Positions 35,256 to 44,483 of a stretch of 64,000 nt of DNA are shown in pieces. Within the stretch, counting starts at the first letter, position 1. Each line of letters begins with the position of its first letter. The translations under genes and the position numbers were made by a program. Below the pieces are notes generated by a model that saw nothing but the letters and a program-made list of their open reading frames with translations, was not told where the DNA came from and did no database searches. The stretch lies in contig NZ_JASISP010000003.1 of NCBI RefSeq assembly GCF_030063185.1, positions 33,687 to 97,686 on the forward strand. The letters are read 5' to 3'. The stretch comes from Arthrobacter sp. H35-D1 (GTDB taxonomy: Bacteria > Actinomycetota > Actinomycetes > Actinomycetales > Micrococcaceae).

Positions 35256-36583
35256 AGCAGCCTGTCCCCCCTAAGTACGGCAAGGATGAAATCTTGGGAT
35301 TCCTGCGGAGTGGTTGTGGGATCCACCGAGGCCGGTGGTGTCCATCGTTGCTGCAATCCGGTGGAGATCTCGTTGTAGAACGGGGTCTGTGGCCGTGGTG
35401 CAGCGAGCTTGAGAGATTCACGGATTGTTTTGGCCATCGGGAACTGCTTTCCCACACGGGGGTCGTCGTACGCGGTGGAGTTTGAGGGAGGGTTGCCGTT
35501 TGTCACAAAGTAGGTTGCTTGGTTCTTGGGTGTGGTGATGCATTCGATCGCTTTGTAGGCGAGCTCCTTGTTCTGGCTGTGGGAGCCGACTCCCAAGTTG
35601 ATGCCGCCCAGCGGAGGTGCAGTGTCCTTGTCAGCATCCACCCTCGGGTAGAGCGTCCAGCCGATGTCGTCAAGGACGTCTTGTTTGACGCTGCCTGCCT
35701 TCACGGCTGCATTGGTGGCGGGCCAAACAAACGGGTAGTTGACCATGAACGACCCTTTGTCTCCCTGAAAGAGGGTCATGGAGTCGTTTTCCGTGGATGT
35801 GGGAAGGCCAGGGCCGCCAAGGTTCTCCTTGCCGATGTTGCCGATGATCGTTGCGGCCTCCTTGCCGGCCGGGCTGGTCAGGCCCAGCTTGATCTCATCA
35901 GCCTTGGCTCCCGAATTCAGGAGGATGTGACCGCCTGCGGATTCGATCAATGCGTTGATCCACACGGTCATGGACTCAGCTTGGGCGCCTTGGACTCCGA
36001 GGAATTTTTTCTCGTCGCCAGCCGCCTTCATGAGCTGGTCCCAGGTGACCGGCTTGGTCATGTCGAGCCCGGCGGCCTTGGCAACGGACTTGCGGTACCA
36101 GAGGATTTGCGTGTTGGCCCAGAACGGAACAGTCACCAGCTTCTCGTTCCAGGTGGCTCCTGCCTTGGCCCCGTCCAGCACGTTCTTGGATGCCCGTTTT
36201 GCCACGTCTGCGGGCACGGGAGCCAGGAATCCCGGTTCGGCAAGTTCGGGAATGAACGGAGGGTCAATGCTCATGATGTCCAGGGATGAATCACCTGCCG
36301 CCAGGCGACGGGCCAGCTGTTCGCGCTGGGCAGCTGCATCCTTGGGGAGAAGGGAAGTTTCGATCTTGTAGGCGCCCTTGGCGTCGGTGGTGCACACCGC
36401 AGCAAGGTCCGCTTGACCGCCGTCGTCCGGGTTGATGTACCAAGTGAGGGTGGGGACGCCGTCGGAGGGTGCACATCCGGGCAAGAGCATGGTGCCAACT
36501 GCCAGCGCCGCAATCCAGGCCAGAGATCTAAGCCTTCGCCGTTTCCCGCCTGCACGATTCGTGGCGGCACTCGTCTTTGGCAT
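35252..36583 (-). CDS. lpqY: Sugar-binding lipoprotein, LpqY type
   Basis: The 443-residue extracellular solute-binding protein has a lipoprotein signal (positively charged start, hydrophobic stretch, lipobox LPGC ending at C37). The mature part begins TLTWYINPDDGGQADLA and continues with QREQLARRLAAGDSSLDIMS and DPPFIPELAEPGFL, closely following the LpqY trehalose-binding pattern. GGGAGG lies nine bases before the ATG at 36583. First gene of the importer operon; no LacI-type regulator is next to it. Confidence 0.88.
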   Translation of the reverse strand: MPKTSAATNRAGGKRRRLRSLAWIAALAVGTMLLPGCAPSDGVPTLTWYINPDDGGQADLAAVCTTDAKGAYKIETSLLPKDAAAQREQLARRLAAGDSSLDIMSIDPPFIPELAEPGFLAPVPADVAKRASKNVLDGAKAGATWNEKLVTVPFWANTQILWYRKSVAKAAGLDMTKPVTWDQLMKAAGDEKKFLGVQGAQAESMTVWINALIESAGGHILLNSGAKADEIKLGLTSPAGKEAATIIGNIGKENLGGPGLPTSTENDSMTLFQGDKGSFMVNYPFVWPATNAAVKAGSVKQDVLDDIGWTLYPRVDADKDTAPPLGGINLGVGSHSQNKELAYKAIECITTPKNQATYFVTNGNPPSNSTAYDDPRVGKQFPMAKTIRESLKLAAPRPQTPFYNEISTGLQQRWTPPASVDPTTTPQESQDFILAVLRGDRLL

Positions 36584-36653
36584 ATTTACGTTCCCTCCCA
36601 ACGTAGCCGTCAACCGGACCCTGTTTGAAAGGCTCCGGCCGACTGTGATCTCC

Positions 36654-36686
36654 ACCATAGTCGCGAGGGGTGCCCTTGGCTATGGT
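36654..36686. promoter_or_regulatory. Inverted repeat upstream of lpqY
   Basis: ACCATAG and CTATGGT are 7-base arms around 19 bases, 71 bases before lpqY. TTTTT follows on the plus strand. It may be an operator or a stop signal for leftward transcription from hsdR. Nothing else is seen in 36584-36747. Confidence 0.3.
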
Positions 36687-36747
36687 TTTTGGGAGGTGTC
36701 CTCGCAGTCTGTCCGCTGTGTCAAGCGGTTGAGCCGGATAGTCAAGG

Positions 36748-36842
36748 CGGGTAGCAGCGTGGCGTCTTCAAAGAACCGTGCACCGCGGATGTGGCGTTGC
36801 ACCAAGACAGTGCGAGGTGCATTCGGCGGGGAACCCGGGTCC
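36748..36842 (-). repeat. Relic of the hsdR-downstream tail, copy 2
   Basis: Partner of 31448-31543: shared stretches include ACCAAGACAGTGCG and TGGCG(T/C)CTTC. It follows the GIY-YIG-like relic and probably belonged to the same lost gene region. Confidence 0.65.
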
Positions 36843-36856
36843 GCGGCTGTCAGCGA

Positions 36857-37184
36857 TCATGGTCCGGAGGCTGGCAACTGTGAGAGTTGGAGGTTGGCTT
36901 GGGGCAAGTGTCCGAACTCGTGCCTAAAGTCCCTGAGCCAAGCTGTTTCCTTATCCGCTGGGTCGGATCTTTCAATAAGCTTCCAGGCAAGACGGAGTTG
37001 GCTGGGATCCTGAATCTGCCACAGTGGACGGGCGCCCCTCACGGTCCCACCCGACGGCATAAATTCCGGACTCGGCGGGAATGTCTTGAAGTGCCAGATC
37101 TCCGAGCCGGATGAAGCCCTCAAAGCCTTGCACTCGAAGTCCCGCGATGCTGGCCAGTTGATCCCTGTCGCTGAGCGCCGTCAA
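36857..37184 (-). pseudogene. GIY-YIG-like gene remnant behind hsdR
   Basis: The first part, from a TTG at 37184 overlapping the hsdR stop, reads GFIRLGDLALQDIPAESGIYAVG, resembling the start of a GIY-YIG-like protein family (GVYVV pattern). After a frame change the minus strand reads PLWQIQDPSQLRLAWKLIE and EFGHLPQANLQ, matching the usual C-terminal region of that family. The catalytic middle is missing. The call rests on pattern recall and is moderate. Confidence 0.55.
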
Positions 37185-40100
37185 CCCCGCGCCTCCGCAA
37201 ACCTTGGCGCCATGGATTCCATCTGCTCCATGACCAGCTTGATGGCCTCAGGCTGCTTGTCCGGCGGGTAGCCATTAATGACCAGCAGCCGTTTGATCGA
37301 GGAGCGCAACTTGGCCCGGACGTCGTCGCGCACGGTCCAGTCAGTCCGGATGTCGCGGCGCATGACGCCCACCAGCTGGCGGGCGATCTCCGCCAGCTTT
37401 CCCTCTCCCATGACGTCGACTGCGGAGTCGTTCTCCGAAACTGCGTCGTAGTATGCCAGCTCATCAGTGTTCAGGGGCGGGTCAAAGGCGTTGCCTCGGT
37501 TGGCCTCGGCGGCAATCTCCTTGGCCATCTCCACGAGCTCGGCAATGACCTCGGCGGAGGTGAGCTGCTGGTTCGTGTACTTCTTCATCAGCTCCGTGAT
37601 CCGCTCGGAGAAGGCGCGCTGGCGCACAATGTTGTTCCGTGTGGTCACCACGGATTCCTCGGCCACCAGCTTCCGCAGCGCCTCAATGGCCAGCTGCGGG
37701 TTCTTGGCCGCTTTGGTCTTGGCGATGAACTCAGGGGTGAGGTCATCCAGCGACGGCTTGGGCATGCCGGCGGCGGAATAGATGTCCAGCACCTCCCCGG
37801 ATGCGGTAGCCCCGGCGATGAGTTCGCCCAGTAGGCGCTGGATCTCCTCCGGGATGGGCTCCCCGGACGCCTGCCGGTCGGCGGCGTCGAACTTGGCCAT
37901 CCAGACGCGGATTTCCTCGTACATCTGTACTTCGGGCCGCAGCTCGGCCAGTGTCACGGCGCCGGAACACAAGGCCCACGCACGGGACAGCTGCCCGCTG
38001 AACCTCCTGTACTTGGAGGCCAACGTTTCATCCTCCGACGGCGCGTTCCCCGGTGTCGCTGGATCGCGCAGGTAGGAGGTGGCCCCGGTGGCGGCATTGA
38101 TCCACGCCTTGGGGCCACCCTTCTGCAGCACGGCCTTCCAATCGAAACCAGCCAGCAGCTGGCGCAGAGTCCCCAGGACGGAGACAGTCATGGACACGGC
38201 CTCGTCCACGTCCTTGCCCACGGGCTTGTTGTCTCGGTCAGATTTCGTATATTCGCCCAGTGCCTTGGCCAGGTTCTCGGCCAGCGGGGCATAAGCCACC
38301 AACAGGCCATCCTCCTTGCCCTTGAACGTGCGGTTCACCCGGGCCAGGGTCTGCATGAGCAGGGCACCCTTCAATGGCCGGTCAAGGTACAGGGTGTGCA
38401 GTGGTGGGGCATCAAAGCCAGTGAGCATCATGTCCTTGACGATCACCAGCTCCAGTTCATCCTCGGCGTTCTTGAGTCGGGCCTTGACCACGGCGTTTAG
38501 CGAGTCACGGCGCACATGGTTGGACACTGGAGGGGCGTCTGTGGCGTCCCCTGAATAGACCACCTTGATGCGGCCCTTGTCCAGCTCGTCGGAGTGCCAG
38601 TCCGGGCGCAGCTCCACGATGGCCGTGTACAGCTTGGCGCAGATCTCCCGCGTGCCACCCACGATCATGGCCTTGCCGGGCCCCTCGATGAACTTGTGCA
38701 TGACGGCCCGGCGGCCCTCCCAGTGCTGCACCAGATCCGCGGCCAGCGCGGCAATGCGCTCCGGAGCCCCGTAGACGGCATTGACGACGGCGACGCTCGC
38801 CTCGATGCGCGCCCGCTCGGTCACGTCCAGGCCCACCGTGGCGTCATCGGCGGCGGTGTCCAGCTGTTCCTCAGTCACGGAGCCGGCCAAGCCCACCTTG
38901 ATCAGCCGCGGCTCGAAGTAGACGGGCACCGTGGCGCCGTCCTCCACGGCGCGGGTGAGGTCGTAGATGTCGATGTAGTCGCCAAAGACGTCGCGGGTGT
39001 TGCGGTCCGCGAAGGAAATGGGTGTGCCGGTGAACGCGATCAAGGTCGCGTGGGGGAGGGCGTCGCGGAGGTGGCGGGCGTAGCCGTCAAGGTCGTCGTA
39101 GTGGCTGCGGTGCGCCTCGTCCACCACCACGATGATGTTGCGGCGGTCGCTGAGCAGCGGGTGGTCTGTGCCGGCTTCTTTTTCGGCTTGGCTGCGGCCG
39201 AACTTCTGCAACGTGGTGAAGTAGATGCCGCCGGTGGTGCGGTTGCCTAGCTCGTCGCGGAGTTCGGTCCGGCGCCGGATCTGCTGGGGTGTCTCGGGCA
39301 GCAGCTGGCTTTGCAGGAAAGTCTCGAAGAGCTGGCCATCGAGTTCGTTGCGGTCTGTGATGACCACCACGGTGGGGTTTTTCAGCCGGGGATGGCGGAT
39401 CACGCGGTTGGTGTAGAGCTCCATTTCCATGGATTTGCCGGAGCCCTGGGTGTGCCAGACGACGCCAGCCTTGCCGTTGGATTCCACCGCCTGGACGGTG
39501 CTACCCACGGCCTTGGTGACGGCGAAGTACTGGTGGGGCTTGGCAATGCGCTTGCTCAGCCCGTCCGCGTTTTCGTCGAACGCCGTGAAATCGGTGAGTA
39601 GCTGCAGGAACCGTTCCTGGTTGTACAGGCCCAGCAGGGCCGTTTCCATTTCCGTGACGGCCTCCCCATCCAGGGTGAGTCCCGGCGGTACGGGCACGCC
39701 GTCGTCGTCCACGTTCCAGGGGGAGAAGTGGTTGAACGGGGTGAAGGGGGTGCCGTATTTGGCCTGGATGCCGTCGCTGGCCAGGGTGAAGACGCAGAAG
39801 CGGAAGGCCATGGGGAATTCGCGCAGGTACGTTTGCAGCTGGGCGTGCGCGCCGGTGAGATTGGCCTGTGCACTGCCGGCCTTCTTCAGCTCGATGACGC
39901 TCACGGGCATGCCGTTGCAATACAGCACGACGTCGAAGCGGCGTTTGTAGTCGCCGGTCACCAGGGTGACTTGGTTGACGGCGAGCCAGTCGTTTTGGTC
40001 AGGATCGACGCTGAGCAGGTGGATGGTGGCGTTGACGTCCGTGCCGTCGGTGTCGATGTAGCTGAGCTTGTAGCCGTTGACCAGGTAGGCGTGGATGCGC

Positions 40101-40369
40101 TGGTTTTCGGTGATGGCATCGTTGGATTTGGGGGAGGTGATTTCCGCCAACGCCTGTTTCACATACTGCAGCGGAACTGTCGGGTTGAGCATTTGCAGGG
40201 CTGCGAGCATGCGGGGGCGGATGAGCAGTTCTGACCAAGATTCGCGCTCTCCTCTGCCCGGAGCGATCTCGTCTCCCTGGGTGGGGCGCCAGCCCAGCGG
40301 CTCGGCAAGCTGCTCAAGGGCCAGGCCCTCCCAGTCGGCCTCGGAAAAGCCTGTTCCTGCCAATGCCAT
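37181..40369 (-). CDS. hsdR: Type I restriction enzyme subunit R
   Basis: HsdR translocates and cuts DNA in complex with HsdM and HsdS. The 1,062-residue protein has the N-terminal PD-(D/E)xK nuclease (D146 in RRFDVVLY, E160 and K162 in VIELKK), Walker A WHTQGSGKSMEM (305-316), DEAH (417-420), the later motif TLIAFTGTPI and the helicase C domain, and a helical C-terminus. The ATG at 40369 follows GGGGAG; upstream codons do not fit the family. All catalytic residues are present. hsdM and hsdS are absent nearby; the nearest is hsdS at 63341. A divergent Fic gene lies upstream. Confidence 0.94.
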   Translation of the reverse strand: MALAGTGFSEADWEGLALEQLAEPLGWRPTQGDEIAPGRGERESWSELLIRPRMLAALQMLNPTVPLQYVKQALAEITSPKSNDAITENQRIHAYLVNGYKLSYIDTDGTDVNATIHLLSVDPDQNDWLAVNQVTLVTGDYKRRFDVVLYCNGMPVSVIELKKAGSAQANLTGAHAQLQTYLREFPMAFRFCVFTLASDGIQAKYGTPFTPFNHFSPWNVDDDGVPVPPGLTLDGEAVTEMETALLGLYNQERFLQLLTDFTAFDENADGLSKRIAKPHQYFAVTKAVGSTVQAVESNGKAGVVWHTQGSGKSMEMELYTNRVIRHPRLKNPTVVVITDRNELDGQLFETFLQSQLLPETPQQIRRRTELRDELGNRTTGGIYFTTLQKFGRSQAEKEAGTDHPLLSDRRNIIVVVDEAHRSHYDDLDGYARHLRDALPHATLIAFTGTPISFADRNTRDVFGDYIDIYDLTRAVEDGATVPVYFEPRLIKVGLAGSVTEEQLDTAADDATVGLDVTERARIEASVAVVNAVYGAPERIAALAADLVQHWEGRRAVMHKFIEGPGKAMIVGGTREICAKLYTAIVELRPDWHSDELDKGRIKVVYSGDATDAPPVSNHVRRDSLNAVVKARLKNAEDELELVIVKDMMLTGFDAPPLHTLYLDRPLKGALLMQTLARVNRTFKGKEDGLLVAYAPLAENLAKALGEYTKSDRDNKPVGKDVDEAVSMTVSVLGTLRQLLAGFDWKAVLQKGGPKAWINAATGATSYLRDPATPGNAPSEDETLASKYRRFSGQLSRAWALCSGAVTLAELRPEVQMYEEIRVWMAKFDAADRQASGEPIPEEIQRLLGELIAGATASGEVLDIYSAAGMPKPSLDDLTPEFIAKTKAAKNPQLAIEALRKLVAEESVVTTRNNIVRQRAFSERITELMKKYTNQQLTSAEVIAELVEMAKEIAAEANRGNAFDPPLNTDELAYYDAVSENDSAVDVMGEGKLAEIARQLVGVMRRDIRTDWTVRDDVRAKLRSSIKRLLVINGYPPDKQPEAIKLVMEQMESMAPRFAEARG

Positions 40370-40542
40370 GATTGTTCTCCCCAGCGTGCTTTCGGATTCA
40401 ATGTTGACCGTACCAGCCGGTGGTCTCCAAAGTGTTGTCGTGAACCGGTATGCAGGGTTATCAGCGCTGCCCGATGGCCGTGCCAGGATGGTTGAAGCAA
40501 CTCCCACAGGACGTATGCTTACTTCCCGTAACACCGGAAACT

Positions 40543-40560
40543 TACTTGTTGCCACAAGTA
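40543..40560. promoter_or_regulatory. Inverted repeat between hsdR and Fic gene 2
   Basis: TACTTGT and ACAAGTA are perfect 7-base arms around TGCC. A further ACTTACTTGT half-site occurs at 40605-40614. They lie in the divergent promoter region and could be the operator of the Fic protein's winged helix or another regulator. Confidence 0.4.
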
Positions 40561-40640
40561 CATGTTCAAAAACTGTCGAATATATAAGGAAATCTATGAG
40601 TGCGACTTACTTGTCATGCCGTTGGCGCTAAAGTCGAGGC

Positions 40641-41795
40641 ATGCAGAGCGTTGAATTCCCGGAGTTCTCCTTCAGCTCTCCGTTGGCCGGAACCATCATC
40701 GACCTTGAGCGGTTGCGTAGTGACCTTGGAGGCGGGACCACCCATCCAGCGGTGTTTTCGCAATTGAAGTCGCTATTCCAACTTATGGCGAGCATTATGA
40801 GTGCGCGTATCGAAGGGAACAGGACTTCTATCGTCGATGCTGTCGAGGGAGCAGCTGCGTCATCGAGTGGAGACAAGTCATCTCCTACTGAAGGTGTCCA
40901 AGAGATCCTTAACCTGCAGGAAGCAACTGCTTTCATCGACCGGGTGGTGGAACCGGGTAGTCCCATCACACACAGCCTTGTCAGGGAACTTCACAAGATC
41001 GCAGTCCAAGGCCTGGTGCGGGAGGGCGATAGTACTCCGGGCTCATACAGGACAACCGAGGTTGCTATCGGTGGATCGACTCACACTTCGCCGTCGCCCG
41101 TTGCAGTTCAGGGCGACACGAGTGAGCTGTTGGACTTCGCGAACCAGCCGGTCAAACAAAGCTTCGACCTGCTCAAGGTTGCCATCGCACACCATCGATT
41201 TGTGTGGATACATCCATTCGGCAACGGAAACGGGCGTGTGTGCAGGCTTTTCACGTACGCGATCATGGTTTCTCAAGGATTCAGCGACTCGGGCATGTAC
41301 CGAGCTATCAATCCGACATCGGTGTTTGGTGCGGATGGGTCACGGTACTACCGCATGTTGGAGGAGGCTGATTCACTCCTGCCGGATGCCATCCTCGGAT
41401 GGTGTCAGGATCTGTTGGACGGCATTCTCGGTGACATGCAGAAATTCAATAAACTCAGCGACAAGTCATTTGTCCTCAACAGGTTGCTAAGACCCGCTAT
41501 CAAGCGTGGTATGGATGTGGGCGCTTTTTCTGCTCATGAAGCTGCTGTGCTCGACGTTGTGGCCAATCTGACCGAAGTGAAAGCTGCCGACTTGGCATCC
41601 GCGCTCCCTGGCTCGATTCCCACACGGAGCCAGCAGATCCGCAAGCTCGTCGAGAAGAAGCTCATTCAACCTATTGCTGAAGGCAAGAGAACATACCGGC
41701 TGGTCATGGCGCCCGGTCCACTTACGCCGTTCATCATCAGGCAGTTGGATGAGCTCGGATTCCTGCCAAGTATTTTGAAAGATGACTTCGCCTGA
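40641..41795 (+). CDS. Fic-family protein 2
   Basis: The 384-residue protein has the inhibitory helix motif SARIEGN (S54-N60), the catalytic motif HPFGNGNGR (H191-R199) and a C-terminal winged helix (about 290-365; AHEAAVLDVVANLTEVKAADLA). This matches class II Fic AMP-transferases that occur with restriction systems. Divergent from hsdR with 271 bp between. All key residues are present. Its target is unknown; beside hsdR it could modulate restriction or act as a separate toxin. Confidence 0.9.
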   Translation: MQSVEFPEFSFSSPLAGTIIDLERLRSDLGGGTTHPAVFSQLKSLFQLMASIMSARIEGNRTSIVDAVEGAAASSSGDKSSPTEGVQEILNLQEATAFIDRVVEPGSPITHSLVRELHKIAVQGLVREGDSTPGSYRTTEVAIGGSTHTSPSPVAVQGDTSELLDFANQPVKQSFDLLKVAIAHHRFVWIHPFGNGNGRVCRLFTYAIMVSQGFSDSGMYRAINPTSVFGADGSRYYRMLEEADSLLPDAILGWCQDLLDGILGDMQKFNKLSDKSFVLNRLLRPAIKRGMDVGAFSAHEAAVLDVVANLTEVKAADLASALPGSIPTRSQQIRKLVEKKLIQPIAEGKRTYRLVMAPGPLTPFIIRQLDELGFLPSILKDDFA

Positions 41796-42165
41796 CTGGA
41801 CGGCTTTCATTGTCAGCGTGTGGAGGGGAGCTGAACCGTTCTTTGCATCAGGAGCGGTCATCATGTGATTTCTTTTCGAGTGGGGTGTGAGAGTTTCCTT
41901 GAAGGACCCACGGTGACGGCGCCCCTTGCAGGGGCCATATTGATCCCCAACGGGGGTTGCTCCACTCCACGGGACGTAACCCTTCCGGTGGGGTCAATTG
42001 CAGTTTGAGACCACTTTGGCGGCACGATTCCGCGTGAATCCGAGGATCATTGCTCTCAGCGACGACTGTCGACCAAAATCTATTTTCTCACGCAGGGGCT
42101 TTGATTCATCACACACTTGATGCCAAAATCCCCGCCAATCCAAGGTACCTATGACAGCCAGGATC
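41796..42165. other. Gene-free junction between Fic gene 2 and IS relic
   Basis: I see no gene. The stretch GGGGTCAATTGCAGTTTGAG (41993-42012) has the look of an insertion-sequence end but I cannot assign it. Confidence 0.4.
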
Positions 42166-42756
42166 GGTTATGTCAGGATCTCCTGAGCCTTCGGTCACGA
42201 CAGCCCTGTTCGCGGTGTTCCAAGTGACGCCAAGACCTTCAGCTACACGGGCAACGGCGAGGTGTTGGCAGACGATGCACTCTAACGCCCAGCGCAGCCC
42301 GCGTCGGGAGAGCTTCGCCCTCGGCTCGGCTGCTTTGGAGGTGTCTTGCCGCCACACATGACCGCATTCGTCACAGCGGTAGGGGTAGAGCCTGGTCGGC
42401 ACGGTCGCGGGCGCCAGCCGAAGGGTTCATGGCCCATCTAGCGGGTCACATGGCCCCCGGAACGTCCTGGGATCCGCACTTCTTACACCACTCATCCGGT
42501 TCCACCACCCGGCCTGCAAGAACGGCACGATCCGGGTAGAAACATTGCCCGGTGACTTCCAGACCGAGACTATCAAGGCGGCAGAAAGTGGTCAGGTCAG
42601 GGCACTTGGAAGGTAGCGTTGAAGATGAGGGCCATGCTGTAGAAAAAAGCACGATCTAGACAATTCAAATCTCTACCAGAGCCCTCACCTACGCCCAAAA
42701 ACCTCCTCGAACTCTGCACGCGGAACCGCTGGTGACACTCTCAAATCTGAAGAGCC
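42166..42756 (-). mobile_element. Truncated ISL3-family insertion sequence
   Basis: The element starts at 42756 with GGCTCTTCAGATTTGAGA, the GGCTCTTC-type terminal repeat of ISL3 elements. The transposase N-terminus follows (PDLTTFCRLDSLGLEVTGQ, CKKCG zinc knuckle; then after a frame change YRCDECGHVWRQDTSKAAEP, KLSRRGLRWALECIVCQHL, HTH ARVAEGLGVTWNTANRAVV). It stops at about 42190 inside the HTH; the DDE domain and right end are missing. Two lesions: the frameshift near 42440 and the truncation. Inactive. Confidence 0.8.
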
Positions 42757-43610
42757 GGGTTTCCGGTAGATGAAAAAGCTAAGCGTCGGTGTGTTTCAGC
42801 TGCAAATCGCTGTGCGCAGACACTCCATCCATCTAGGAAGGAAAGCATGTTCATGCCATCGGACATGTGGATATGTGAATTTTCCTTAATGTAGTCAAAT
42901 ATCACTGACCGAAGTTCAGTGTTGAAGTTCACTTTTCCTATTCCTGCGCTGCCCGCTTTAGCCACGTCGGATGCTGGAAGGCCAGAGGCTCCGTGTAATA
43001 CCAAGGGAACGGAACTTGCGTGATTTCTGATCATGTCAATGAGCGGCCAGTCCAGAGCAGGGACCCCTTGGTAGGATCCGTGCACGTTTCCCACCGCGAC
43101 GGCCAACAGATTGGCCTGTGACATCGCAAGAAACGGAGCTACATCCTTTGGATCGGTCTTTTCTCCGACTTCTTGTTGTCTTGAAATGTCTTCGTCCCCT
43201 GAAATGGCCCCAATTTCGGCTTCCAAGATAATATCAGGACCAATAAGAAGTCTTGCATTTTTCACAAATTGAGCATTTTTAGTTATTGAATATGCTGACC
43301 CGTCAGCCAGCACAGCGTCAACTCCAGCATCGACTGAATCTCGAATCACGTCCAGTTTTGTGGCATGGTCGAGCTGAATGCAGGCCTCTACTGTTGCTCT
43401 GTCGGCCAACTGGCGCAATGCACGGATAAAATTTATTCCTGGCTTTCCAGAAGCAGCTTTTGGAGGAACCAACAAGATGACTGGCTTTTCTACTTCTTCA
43501 CTTCCGGCGATTACAGCCTGGGCAGTTGTAAAATCATAGACGCTAAACGCCGGTATGGCCCGGGAATCCGTTACTGCACGAGTCGCAATTTCTAGCAGGT
43601 TTGCACGCAT
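42741..43610 (-). CDS. Class II ketose-bisphosphate aldolase
   Basis: Class II aldolases cleave ketose phosphates to DHAP and an aldehyde using Zn2+. The 289-residue protein has the metal and substrate motifs QLDHATKLD, EAEIGAISGDED, GNVHGSYQG, LVLHGASGLP and KVNFNTELR. The length is usual. The last four residues (ALQI) and the stop lie in the ISL3 terminal repeat, so the original C-terminus was replaced, probably by only a few residues. Base composition is more AT-rich than neighbours. It sits downstream of the acid-sugar genes on the same strand but with about 890 bp and a decayed gene between, so it may have a different origin. Confidence 0.88.
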   Translation of the reverse strand: MRANLLEIATRAVTDSRAIPAFSVYDFTTAQAVIAGSEEVEKPVILLVPPKAASGKPGINFIRALRQLADRATVEACIQLDHATKLDVIRDSVDAGVDAVLADGSAYSITKNAQFVKNARLLIGPDIILEAEIGAISGDEDISRQQEVGEKTDPKDVAPFLAMSQANLLAVAVGNVHGSYQGVPALDWPLIDMIRNHASSVPLVLHGASGLPASDVAKAGSAGIGKVNFNTELRSVIFDYIKENSHIHMSDGMNMLSFLDGWSVCAQRFAAETHRRLAFSSTGNPALQI

Positions 43611-43651
43611 GAGTCTTCTACTTTCTTAGGGGGTGGGGTTTCTGAGTGACT

Positions 43652-44147
43652 TAGAAACTGATTGTTGAAATGAGCTGGGACACGGCTTCCTCCGACGCCA
43701 ACATAGCAGGATATGCGCCGATTCGGAGCATTGATTTGATATCTTTTATTTCAACGTTGCACATCGAATTGTCGAGCGCTTTATGAAGAGTTCTATGGGT
43801 TTCGAGAATTCCATGATGTAAAAAGTCGGCTAAGTGTCGGTTGTCAGGCCCGTAGCTTTGCCGCCCTATTCGTTGATTCTGAAGCCGATTTCACATCTGC
43901 CTTCGAGTGGGTCAGATTGGATGATTTTATTTTTTCCCATGGGGTCACCCATTTTTATTTGAACGTTCTGTTTGTGAAGCCTGAATCGATGGGCGATATA
44001 TTTAGTAAGTGCGTCAGGACTGCGGTCACGGCCCGACGGGCAGTAACCAAGTCGCTTGATTTTTAGGCATTTTTGGTAGCTGGCACCGCTGTGGAGTGAC
44101 TGGTTCTGCGAGATAATTATCGCAAGGTCAGTTGACTTTTCAGCCAA
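43652..44147 (-). pseudogene. Frameshifted gene of unknown function upstream of the aldolase
   Basis: A minus-strand frame from 44147 encodes about 93 residues (ending GRCEIGFRINE at 43866); shifting frame near 43880, it continues without stops as YGPDNRHLADFLHHGILE and later IKDIKSMLRIGAYPAMLASEE to a TAA at 43652. The two parts look like one protein of about 160 residues split by a frameshift. I do not recognise the family. It shares the aldolase's AT-rich composition and direction, suggesting they arrived together. Confidence 0.4.
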
Positions 44148-44483
44148 CTGAAATCCTCTATATCTTGATTTTCTTTGTGTCCGAAACTGGCTGGATCATC
44201 CAGATGGCGGCTGATCTATCAGATCGTTATATCAGGAGTCTTGGGCCTTGCCCCGGGGATTTCATGGAGCAGTGCTCGTATGAAATCCCCGGGCGAGCCA
44301 ACGTCGTGGGGATGCGTAGACTCGCCGCCATGGCAGCGCAGTGCCGGGGACATCTCCTAGTGACCTATTCGATCGTTCGAGGCATCAGGTTCTCTCTAGT
44401 TTCGACGTTGGTGGCGTTTGCACTCGACGGATCGGCATCATGGGTGGGTTGGTAAGGTTGCTGCCCCCGCGTTGGAGTACCGA
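44148..44483. other. Gene-free spacer with a long palindrome
   Basis: No gene is convincing here. The only strong feature is the inverted repeat listed at 44252-44293. Confidence 0.5.
44252..44293. repeat. Long inverted repeat (14-bp arms with inner hairpin)
   Basis: CCCGGGGATTTCAT and ATGAAATCCCCGGG are perfect arms; the 14-base loop holds a second stem GAGC/GCTC. There is no T run on either strand. It could be a factor-dependent terminator, a cruciform site or an element end. Confidence 0.7.
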
